Assembly: GCA_007280315.1 (NCBI GenBank) | Contig: QYQC01000012.1 | Coordinates: 1-12,464, forward strand | Reading direction: 5' to 3' | Source of the DNA: Betaproteobacteria bacterium | Lineage (GTDB): Bacteria; Pseudomonadota; Gammaproteobacteria; Burkholderiales; SG8-39 | Length of the DNA: 12,464 bases | Program-made: the position numbers and the translations under genes | Shown: positions 1 through 8,367 of the stretch, piece by piece | Numbering within the stretch: position 1 is the first letter of the stretch | How the letters are laid out: every line of letters starts with the position of its first letter | Notes under the pieces: generated by a model | Told to the model about the DNA's origin: nothing | The model's database searches: none | The model's input: only the letters and a program-made list of their open reading frames with translations

Positions 1-1
1 A

Positions 2-1039
2 TCTGAACTGCTTGCCTTCGTGGTCAAGAACAAGGCATCGGACCTGCATTTGTCCTCTGGTCTGCCACCGATGATACGTGTGCACGGCGACATCAAGCGA
101 ATTAACCTGCCCGCCATGGACCACAAGGACGTCCACGGCATGATTTATGACATCATGAACGACGGCCAGCGCAAGTTCTATGAGGAAAACCTCGAGTGCG
201 ATTTCTCCTTCGCCATCCCCGGTCTGGCGCGTTTTCGCGTCAACGCGTTCGTGCAAAATCGCGGCGCCGGCGCGGTCATGCGGACCATTCCGTCAAAAAT
301 TCTGTCGCTTGCCGATCTGAAGGCGCCGAAGATTTTCGAGACGATCGCCGATCAGCCGCGCGGCGTAGTGCTGGTGACCGGACCGACCGGATCGGGCAAA
401 TCCACCACGCTGGCGGCGATGGTAAATCACAAGAACGAAACCGAAGAAGGCCACATCCTCACCATCGAAGACCCGATCGAGTTCGTGCACGAATCGAAGA
501 AGTGCCTGATCAACCAACGCGAGGTCGGTCCGCACACCCTCTCGTTCAACAATGCGCTGCGATCGGCGCTGCGCCAGGACCCGGACGTAATCCTGGTGGG
601 GGAGATGCGCGATCTGGAAACCATCCGTCTGGCGCTGTCCGGCGCGGAAACCGGCCACTTGGTTTTCGGCACGCTGCATACCAGTTCGGCGGCGAAGACC
701 ATCGATCGTATCGTCGACGTGTTTCCTGCTGCGGAGAAAGACATGATACGCGCGATGATCTCCACCTCTCTCAAGGCAATCATTTCGCAGACGCTGCTAA
801 AAACAAAGGACGGGACCGGCAGGGTCGCGGCGCACGAAATCATGATCGGCACACCCGCCATCAACAATCTGATCCGCGAGGCCAAAATTGCGCAAATGTA
901 CTCGGCGATCCAGACCGGTCAGCAGTTCGGCATGAAGACGCTGGACCAGGATCTGCAGGACCTGATAAAGAAGGGCGTGATCAGCAACGCGGAAGCGCGC
1001 AGCAAAGCGGCCAATAAAGATAACTTCCCCGGTGCCTAG
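2..1039 (+). CDS. pilT: Type IV pilus retraction ATPase PilT (5' end cut by window edge)
   Basis: This is the cytoplasmic hexameric ATPase that powers pilus disassembly and twitching motility. The frame is open from base 2, and the visible start (SELLAF, then KNKASDLHLSSGLPP) matches the PilT N-terminus after its first few residues, so probably only 3-4 codons lie outside the window. The GTG at base 20 is therefore internal. Visible motifs are the Walker A segment GPTGSGKSTT (bases 380-409), the acidic segment TIEDPIEFVHESKKCLINQRE, the Walker B segment DVILVGEMRD (584-613) and the His box GHLVFGTLHTSSA. The family motif AIRNLIRE reads AINNLIRE here (857-880), a change of a normally conserved arginine. 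The length is normal for the family (about 345 residues). pilU follows 122 bases downstream on the same strand. Identification as PilT is very secure. Confidence 0.96.
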   Translation, partial: SELLAFVVKNKASDLHLSSGLPPMIRVHGDIKRINLPAMDHKDVHGMIYDIMNDGQRKFYEENLECDFSFAIPGLARFRVNAFVQNRGAGAVMRTIPSKILSLADLKAPKIFETIADQPRGVVLVTGPTGSGKSTTLAAMVNHKNETEEGHILTIEDPIEFVHESKKCLINQREVGPHTLSFNNALRSALRQDPDVILVGEMRDLETIRLALSGAETGHLVFGTLHTSSAAKTIDRIVDVFPAAEKDMIRAMISTSLKAIISQTLLKTKDGTGRVAAHEIMIGTPAINNLIREAKIAQMYSAIQTGQQFGMKTLDQDLQDLIKKGVISNAEARSKAANKDNFPGA

Positions 1040-1161
1040 CCCGCGAAGCGAACGTCGGAACGCAGACTTCGGCACAGCCGCAGTCTCAATCCGGCCAAAC
1101 AAGCCGGCCGCCGACGCGATTTCCGGGTATATTTTGGACCAAACCGTCATTGAGGTGAAAT

Positions 1162-2298
1162 ATGGATAGCGGCCAGTCAACCAAATTCATGTACGACCTG
1201 CTGCGGCTTATGCTGAGCAAGAAAGGTTCCGATCTGTTCATTACCGCGGATTTTCCTCCGGCGATGAAGCTCGACGGCAAGATGACGCCGGTAATGGATC
1301 AGAAGCTCACCGGACAACATACCGCTGATCTGGTGCGTGCAATGATGAACGACAAGCAGGCGGCCGAATTCGAGGCCACCAAGGAATGCAATTTCGCCAT
1401 CGCGCCCGCGGGTATTGGGCGCTTTCGCGTGAACTGTTTTGTGCAGCAGGGCAAGATCGGGATGGTGATGCGCACGATCACTACTTCCATACCCAAGTTC
1501 GAGGATCTGGGCCTTCCTCCGGTACTCAAAGACGTGGTGATGAACAAGCGCGGCCTGGTGATCATGGTGGGGGGCACCGGCTCGGGCAAGTCGACCACGC
1601 TCGCCGCGATGATAGGTTACCGCAACCATAACAGCTACGGCCACATCATCACCATCGAGGATCCGGTCGAATATGTGCATCCGCACGTCAACTGCATGAT
1701 CACCCAGCGCGAAGTCGGCGTGGATACGGCCTCATGGGAAGCGGCGCTGCACAACACCCTGCGCCAGGCGCCCGACGTGATTCTGATCGGCGAGATCCGC
1801 TCGAAAGAAACCATGGAGCACGCCGTCGCCTTTGCTGAAACCGGCCACCTGTGCATGGGCACGCTGCACGCCAACAGCGCCAATCAGGCGCTGGACCGGA
1901 TTATCAACTTCTTCCCCGAGGAACGCCGCGCACAGTTGTTGATGGATCTTTCGCTCAATCTCAAAGCACTGGTGTCGCAGCGGCTGATTCCCCTGAAAGA
2001 AGGCAAGGGCCGTGCGGCCGCGATCGAGATTCTGCTCAATTCACCGCTAATCGCCGACCTGATATTCAAGGGCGAAGTGCACGAGATCAAGGAAATAATG
2101 AAGAAATCGCGCGAACTCGGCATGCAGACCTTTGATCAGGCCCTGTTCGACCTCTACGAAGAAGGCAAGATCAGCTACGAGGACGGGCTGAGGAACGCAG
2201 ACTCCGTGAACGATCTGCGGCTCAACATAAAGCTGCACGGCAAGGAATCACAGAATCGCGACATCAGTGCGGGCATCGAGCACCTGAACATCGTTTGA
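1162..2298 (+). CDS. pilU: PilT-like type IV pilus ATPase PilU
   Basis: PilU is the PilT paralogue that assists pilus retraction under load and works through PilT in the cytoplasmic base of the pilus machine. The 378-residue product has an N-terminal PAS-like domain (about 1-115) and a RecA-like domain with Walker A GGTGSGKSTT (137-146), the acidic segment IEDPVEYVHPHVNC, Walker B DVILIGEIRS (205-214) and His box GHLCMGTLHANSA (228-240). The position matching PilT's AIRNLIRE reads SPLIADLIFKGE (294-305), as expected for PilU, and the tail past residue 350 is longer than in PilT. The ATG at 1162 has a good Shine-Dalgarno sequence, GAGGTG at 1152-1157. The 122-base gap from pilT shows a TATATT at 1128-1133 but no matching -35, so co-transcription with pilT is likely. 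The gene converges on gyrB. Confidence 0.95.
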   Translation: MDSGQSTKFMYDLLRLMLSKKGSDLFITADFPPAMKLDGKMTPVMDQKLTGQHTADLVRAMMNDKQAAEFEATKECNFAIAPAGIGRFRVNCFVQQGKIGMVMRTITTSIPKFEDLGLPPVLKDVVMNKRGLVIMVGGTGSGKSTTLAAMIGYRNHNSYGHIITIEDPVEYVHPHVNCMITQREVGVDTASWEAALHNTLRQAPDVILIGEIRSKETMEHAVAFAETGHLCMGTLHANSANQALDRIINFFPEERRAQLLMDLSLNLKALVSQRLIPLKEGKGRAAAIEILLNSPLIADLIFKGEVHEIKEIMKKSRELGMQTFDQALFDLYEEGKISYEDGLRNADSVNDLRLNIKLHGKESQNRDISAGIEHLNIV

Positions 2299-2347
2299 CG
2301 CGGAAAGGCGCTTCCGACCGGATCCGGACTTCACACCGATCGCGCGG

Positions 2348-4768
<2,421 letters not shown>

Positions 4769-4843
4769 TTCTGTTCTTCTGTTGGCCTGCTGTAAGGACA
4801 CGCGTAGACGTATGTAGCCGGCGCCTGGTTCCGGTCAATTCAG

Positions 4844-5947
4844 TTAGATGCGCATTGGCATGACAACGTATTTGAAATTGTCATTTCCGGGTACGGTAAT
4901 CAGGGCGCTCGAGTTCGCGTCGCCCAGAGCACATTCGACCTCGCTGCAATCCAGATTATTGAGTACATCCTGCAAATAGTTGACGTTGAAGCCGATGTCC
5001 AGGGACTCGCCGCTGTAAGCCACATCGAGTTCCTCTTGCGCCTCTTCCTGTTCGTTGTTGCTGCAGATGATCTTCAGACTGCCATCTACCAGTACCCAGC
5101 GCACACCTTTGAACTTCTCATTGGTAAGAATCGCGGCACGTTGCAACGCCTGCAGCAGAACGACTCGATTGAGCAACAGCTTCTTGTTGTGCGTAGTGGG
5201 TATGACACGCGTGTAATCCGGAAACTTGCCATCCACCAGTTTGGAGATCAGCACGATGCCACCGAAGGAGAAGCGCGCCTGGGTCGGCGACAGTTCGACT
5301 TCGACCGTTTCGTCGCTATCGGCGAGGAGCTTGGATAACTCGATAATGGTTTTGCGCGGCAGAATGACCTCCTGCGAGCCCCTAGTCTCGTGCGCCGCGC
5401 AGGAAAACGCGAGGCGGTGACCGTCAGTGGCCACAACGGTTATTTTGTCGTCGGCGGAAACCAGCAGCAGCCCGTTCAGGTAGTAGCGAATGTCCTGTTG
5501 CGCCATGGCGTATTGCACAGACAGAAACAGCTGCTTTAACACCTTCTGCGGCAAAGTCATCTTAGTGCTGGCGCCCTCGGCCAGGGAAAGTTTAGGGAAG
5601 TCCTCCGCCGGCAGGGTTTGCAGGTTAAACCGGCTTTTAGCCGCTTTTACTTGGAGTTTCTTTTCCTGCAGTGCCAGGGTTATCTCGGATTGTTCGGGCA
5701 GAGCACGCAGAATGTCCAGCAGTTTTCTCGCACCAACAGTGATGGACTTAGCTTCCCCTGGGTTGTCGCAAACAGCGCGCGCGGATATCTGTATTTCAAT
5801 GTCAGTTGCGACGATCGTAATGTCCGTACCGTCTCGTTCTAACAAAACGTTTGAAAGTATCGGCAGGGTGTGGCGTCGTTCTATTATGCCGGAAACAGCA
5901 TAAAGGGGTTCAAGTATAGCCTCCCTGTTTATCTTGATTGTATTCAT
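4844..5947 (-). CDS. dnaN: DNA polymerase III beta subunit (sliding clamp)
   Basis: DnaN forms the dimeric ring that tethers DNA polymerase III and many repair proteins to DNA. The product has 367 residues, the usual size for three repeated clamp domains. Recognisable features are the start MNTIKINREAILEPL, the segment ERRHTLPILSNVLL near residues 23-36, the segment RYYLNGLLL in the middle domain, and the end YVVMPMRI, which matches the conserved MPMR tail. The ATG at 5947 has the Shine-Dalgarno sequence AGGAAG 5 bases upstream (complement of 5953-5958). It lies between dnaA (198 bases upstream) and gyrB, the standard replication cluster order. recF, which often follows dnaN, is missing here. 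Confidence 0.97.
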   Translation of the reverse strand: MNTIKINREAILEPLYAVSGIIERRHTLPILSNVLLERDGTDITIVATDIEIQISARAVCDNPGEAKSITVGARKLLDILRALPEQSEITLALQEKKLQVKAAKSRFNLQTLPAEDFPKLSLAEGASTKMTLPQKVLKQLFLSVQYAMAQQDIRYYLNGLLLVSADDKITVVATDGHRLAFSCAAHETRGSQEVILPRKTIIELSKLLADSDETVEVELSPTQARFSFGGIVLISKLVDGKFPDYTRVIPTTHNKKLLLNRVVLLQALQRAAILTNEKFKGVRWVLVDGSLKIICSNNEQEEAQEELDVAYSGESLDIGFNVNYLQDVLNNLDCSEVECALGDANSSALITVPGNDNFKYVVMPMRI

Positions 5948-6145
5948 TATATCTTCCTGATAATGATGATAATGCAGCGCGTTTACGTGGATATATCTCT
6001 ATTTTTCTTTGTATTCAACTGTATGAACTCCGTTTCTTGCTTGTATAAGCCTGTGGACTGATATTTACTATTTGTGGACTGAATTGCGCGCCGGAAAAAG
6101 ACGCGATTTGTCCACAGGAAGCGCCGAAGTTGTTAGCTAGGGCCC
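5948..6145. other. dnaA-dnaN intergenic region, candidate origin segment
   Basis: This 198-base gap is clearly more AT-rich than its neighbours and has no gene. It contains TTGTCCACA at 6108-6116, one base off the DnaA box TTATCCACA. It also has two copies of TGTGGACTG, at 6052-6060 and 6073-6081, spaced 21 bases apart (two helical turns), and CGTGGATAT at 5986-5994 (7 of 9 to a reversed DnaA box). A direct repeat GATAATG occurs at 5959-5965 and 5968-5974, and an AT-rich run covers roughly 5988-6020. Clustered DnaA-box-like sites beside AT-rich DNA fit an origin or an origin sub-region. The leader and promoter of dnaN must also lie here. The function is inferred. Confidence 0.5.
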
Positions 6146-7480
6146 TCACCCCTTCAGTACTTGTTCCAGGACGTGGTAATCGTGGTTGAGTTCGGTCTGC
6201 TTCTCACGCAGCGACGCGATCGTGCGGCAGGCGTGCAATACAGTAGTGTGATCGCGATTACCAAACGCGTCGCCGATATCGGGCAGGCTGTGCTGTGTAA
6301 GGTCCTTCGCCAGTGCCATAGCTACCTGCCGCGGCCGGGCGACATTGCGGCTACGCTTCTTAGAATGCATGTCGGAGATTTTTATTTTGTAGAATTCCGC
6401 CACGGTCTTTTGAATATTGTCGATCGAAATTTGTCGGTTTTGCACCGATAGCAAATCCTTGAGCGCTTCCTTGGCCAGGTCGAGCGAAATGTCCTTTCCG
6501 TTGAACCGGGAAAACGCAATCACGCTTTTCAGCGCCCCTTCCAATTCGCGTACGTTGGAGCGAATATGTTTGGCGATGAAGAACGCGACGTCTTCATCCA
6601 GCCGTACCGAAATAGCCTCAGCCTTTTTTAAGACGATCGCTACCCGCATCTCCTGTTCTGGCGGCTCAATGCCGACAGAAAGTCCCCAGGAGAAGCGCGA
6701 CTTGAGCCGTTCCTCGATGCCGCTGATATCCTTGGGGTAGGTGTCGCAGGTGATGATTACCTGTTTGTGTGCTTCTATCAATGCATTGAATGCGTAGAAG
6801 AATTCTTCCTGAGTCCGATCCTTGCCGCTGAAGAACTGGATGTCATCGATCAACAGCAGATCGAGCGAATGGTAATAGCGCTTGAACTCGTCGAAGGATT
6901 TTTGGTGGTAGGCCCGCACTACGTCGGAAATATACTGTGCCGCGTGAAGGTAGCGCACCTTGGCGGTCGGATGCTGCGCCAGCACATTGTTGCCTACCGC
7001 ATGAATTAAGTGCGTCTTGCCCAGACCGACCCCGCCGTAGACAAATAGTGGGTTGTAGGAGGTGCCCGGGTGCTCGGAAACCTGCAGCCCGGCAGCGCGC
7101 GCAAGTTGGTTGGCCTTGCCGATTACGAAATTGTCAAAAGTAAATTCCGGGATCAGGCCCGCTTTCTCGTGGCCGCTCGATCGCCGGCGCGCAGGTTGGG
7201 TGATCGAGGCCGTCGCAGGTTTGGCTGTCGTCGCCTCCGCTTGTGCCATCGACAGGCTAACGCGTATCGGGGATGAAAAATATTCGGCCGCCATCGCCTC
7301 GATGCGGGCGAGGTAGCGGTTCTTGATCCAGTCCAGGACGAAGCGGTTCGGCGCCAGGAGAGCAATCTGCCCGGAGGGCGTTTTGCCATCGAGTCGCAGG
7401 GGCTTGATCCAGGTGTTGAACTGCTGCGCCGGGAGCTCTTTTTCCAAACGGCTCAGGCAGGAAAGCCAGAATCTTTCCAT
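6146..7480 (-). CDS. dnaA: Chromosomal replication initiator protein DnaA
   Basis: DnaA binds DnaA boxes at the origin, assembles as an ATP-bound filament and opens the duplex. The 444-residue product has an N-terminal domain I (about 1-75, WIKPLRL), a short variable linker rich in Ala, Thr and Arg (about 80-108), and AAA+ domain III with Walker A GGVGLGKT (149-156), Walker B LLLIDDIQ (208-215) and the sensor region RLKSRFSWG. Domain IV carries the box-recognition signature DHTTVLHACR (410-419). The ATG at 7480 is the only usable start, because an in-frame TGA lies four codons upstream. Its ribosome site is poor: an AAGG sits only about two bases before the ATG. A perfect DnaA box lies upstream at 7557-7565, which suggests autoregulation. 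Confidence 0.97.
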   Translation of the reverse strand: MERFWLSCLSRLEKELPAQQFNTWIKPLRLDGKTPSGQIALLAPNRFVLDWIKNRYLARIEAMAAEYFSSPIRVSLSMAQAEATTAKPATASITQPARRRSSGHEKAGLIPEFTFDNFVIGKANQLARAAGLQVSEHPGTSYNPLFVYGGVGLGKTHLIHAVGNNVLAQHPTAKVRYLHAAQYISDVVRAYHQKSFDEFKRYYHSLDLLLIDDIQFFSGKDRTQEEFFYAFNALIEAHKQVIITCDTYPKDISGIEERLKSRFSWGLSVGIEPPEQEMRVAIVLKKAEAISVRLDEDVAFFIAKHIRSNVRELEGALKSVIAFSRFNGKDISLDLAKEALKDLLSVQNRQISIDNIQKTVAEFYKIKISDMHSKKRSRNVARPRQVAMALAKDLTQHSLPDIGDAFGNRDHTTVLHACRTIASLREKQTELNHDYHVLEQVLKG

Positions 7481-7534
7481 ATCCTTGTTTCAGTAGGTGG
7501 AGATGCTTCGGATTGGGGAGGAAAGCAAGCACAC

Positions 7535-7540
7535 ATTTTA
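7535..7540 (-). promoter_or_regulatory. Candidate -10 element of dnaA
   Basis: On the minus strand this reads TAAAAT, 5 of 6 matches to the sigma-70 -10 consensus, about 55 bases before the dnaA start. No good -35 is found at 16-18 bases. The DnaA box at 7557-7565 lies exactly where the -35 would be, so bound DnaA could block RNA polymerase. Confidence 0.35.
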
Positions 7541-7556
7541 GCTTGTCGCAGCTGAG

Positions 7557-7565
7557 TTATCCACA
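7557..7565 (+). promoter_or_regulatory. Perfect DnaA box TTATCCACA
   Basis: The nine bases match the high-affinity DnaA box exactly. It lies 76 bases upstream of the dnaA start and about 97 bases upstream of rpmH, overlapping the expected -35 region of dnaA. It may serve both initiation and dnaA autorepression. Confidence 0.75.
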
Positions 7566-7596
7566 GGCATTTGTGCGTTTTGGAGCAAAGTCGCCA

Positions 7597-7626
7597 TTGA
7601 CAGAAAATAGCGTTTTAAGGTTAAAT
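7597..7626 (+). promoter_or_regulatory. Candidate sigma-70 promoter of rpmH operon
   Basis: A perfect -35 TTGACA (7597-7602) is followed after 18 bases by TTAAAT (7621-7626), 4 of 6 to the -10 consensus. Transcription would begin near 7633, about 29 bases before the rpmH start. This would place the upstream in-frame ATG at 7625 outside the transcript. Confidence 0.5.
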
Positions 7627-7661
7627 GGCGGGTTCTGTCGTAAGCAAGAAAGATTCCCAAA

Positions 7662-7796
7662 ATGAAGCGTACTTATCAGCCCTCCGTAGTCCGCAGAAAA
7701 CGTACCCATGGCTTTCTTGTGCGCATGCGCACGCGCGGCGGTCGCGCGGTCATACGCGCACGTCGGGCCCGCGGCCGGGCCCGACTTTCGGTTTGA
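7662..7796 (+). CDS. rpmH: 50S ribosomal protein L34
   Basis: L34 is a small, very basic protein of the large ribosomal subunit. The 44-residue product begins MKRTYQPSVV and ends RARGRARLSV, closely matching the family pattern (MKRTFQPS... to ...GRARLTV) and the usual 44-46 residue length. It is unusually arginine-rich, with only two lysines. The ATG at 7662 has only a weak purine-rich site (AAGAAAG) upstream. The stop TGA overlaps the proposed TTG start of rnpA. Near the 3' end, the codons for the RARGRAR region form a 10-bp GC hairpin (7762-7785). The gene heads the rpmH-rnpA-yidD-yidC cluster and diverges from dnaA. Confidence 0.97.
   Translation: MKRTYQPSVVRRKRTHGFLVRMRTRGGRAVIRARRARGRARLSV
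7762..7785 (+). repeat. 10-bp GC hairpin at the end of rpmH
   Basis: GTCGGGCCCG (7762-7771) and CGGGCCCGAC (7776-7785) are perfectly complementary around the tetraloop CGGC. The stem has nine G-C pairs and one T-A pair. It ends 7 bases before the proposed rnpA start TTG and 8 bases before the rpmH stop. It could lower rnpA expression relative to rpmH by attenuation or by restricting ribosome access. The base pairing is seen; the role is inference. Confidence 0.5.
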
Positions 7797-8155
7797 GGTC
7801 GAGCACCCGCTTCCGCTTTTCCAGGGAGCAAAGGCTGCACCGCGAGACGCAAATTACGTCGGTGCTTGCGCGTGGCCGGTCCACGGGTGACGGTAACCTG
7901 CAGCTGCATTCTGTGCCGAGCGGGAACGGACCACGCCTCGGCGTTATCGTCGGTCGCCACGCCTGGCCCCATGCGGTGGATCGCAATCGTTTCAGGCGTT
8001 TGGCGCGTGAAACCTTTCGTTTATTGCAGCACCGTTTGCAGGCGCGCGACTATATTGTCAGGGCGCGCAACCCGCAAAGGATCAAACCCAGTGGAGCTGC
8101 GCTCGGGAAGTTGTTTGTTGCATGGCTTAAGAATGATGGAGAGGGGCAAGCGTGA
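7793..8155 (+). CDS. rnpA: Ribonuclease P protein component
   Basis: RnpA is the small basic protein that binds the catalytic RNA of RNase P and helps process tRNA 5' ends. Homology to the family starts at RFRFSREQRL, equivalent to the start of known RnpA proteins, and includes PRLGVIVGRH and the signature DRNRFRRLARETFR (63-76), whose RNR motif contacts the RNA. With the TTG at 7793 the product has 120 residues, the usual size. This TTG overlaps the rpmH stop (TTGA) and has no clear Shine-Dalgarno sequence, so translation probably depends on coupling to rpmH. The frame is also open upstream to an ATG at 7625, which would enclose all of rpmH and give 176 residues. I judge this less likely. 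The stop overlaps the yidD start by four bases. Confidence 0.85.
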   Translation: MRSSTRFRFSREQRLHRETQITSVLARGRSTGDGNLQLHSVPSGNGPRLGVIVGRHAWPHAVDRNRFRRLARETFRLLQHRLQARDYIVRARNPQRIKPSGAALGKLFVAWLKNDGEGQA

Positions 8156-8361
8156 GCCGATTTCTACTCGCCCTGATCAAAGCCTACCGTTACTGCATGA
8201 GCCCACTGCTGGGACCCAGTTGTCGCTTTTTCCCATCTTGTTCTGACTATGCGGTGCAAGCGATCGAGAAATTCGGTGCCGGGCACGGAGGGTGGCTGGC
8301 GCTCAAGCGCATTGCACGCTGCCATCCCTGGCATCCCGGCGGTTATGATCCCGTTCCCTGA
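8152..8361 (+). CDS. yidD: Membrane protein insertion efficiency factor YidD
   Basis: YidD is a small membrane-associated protein thought to help YidC-dependent insertion of inner-membrane proteins. The 69-residue product has the family signature almost in full: YRYCMSPLLGPSCRFFPSCS (13-32), then DYAVQAIEKFG and, near the end, RCHPWHPGGYDPVP. The three conserved cysteines are at 16, 24 and 30, with another at 57. The start is the GTG at 8152, overlapping the rnpA stop in GTGA, with the purine-rich site GGAGAGGGG at 8138-8146. yidC begins 6 bases after its stop. Translational coupling with rnpA is likely. Confidence 0.94.
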   Translation: MSRFLLALIKAYRYCMSPLLGPSCRFFPSCSDYAVQAIEKFGAGHGGWLALKRIARCHPWHPGGYDPVP

Positions 8362-8367
8362 GTACCA

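Larger units (their letters stand above)
7481..7661. other. dnaA-rpmH divergent intergenic region, candidate origin and promoters
   Basis: This 181-base gap separates the leftward dnaA and the rightward rpmH. In many proteobacteria the origin lies in this gap. I see one perfect DnaA box and probable promoters for both directions, listed separately. I do not see the dense array of boxes expected for a complete origin. The divergent gene layout favours replication forks leaving this point, since both operons would then be transcribed with the fork. Calling it the origin is inference. Confidence 0.4.

Noticed and set aside
1091..1110. CCGGC/GCCGG hairpin between pilT and pilU as a terminator
   Set aside because: The stem has five base pairs with no T-run, and the two genes are expected to be transcribed together.
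4769..4801. Longer gyrB start at the GTG at 4801
   Set aside because: No ribosome site precedes it and the added residues do not resemble GyrB N-termini; the ATG at 4768 fits better.
6060..6076. DnaA-trio unwinding motif next to the TGTGGACTG repeats
   Set aside because: Only two adjacent triplets (TAG, TAA on the minus strand) fit the pattern, too few to distinguish from chance.
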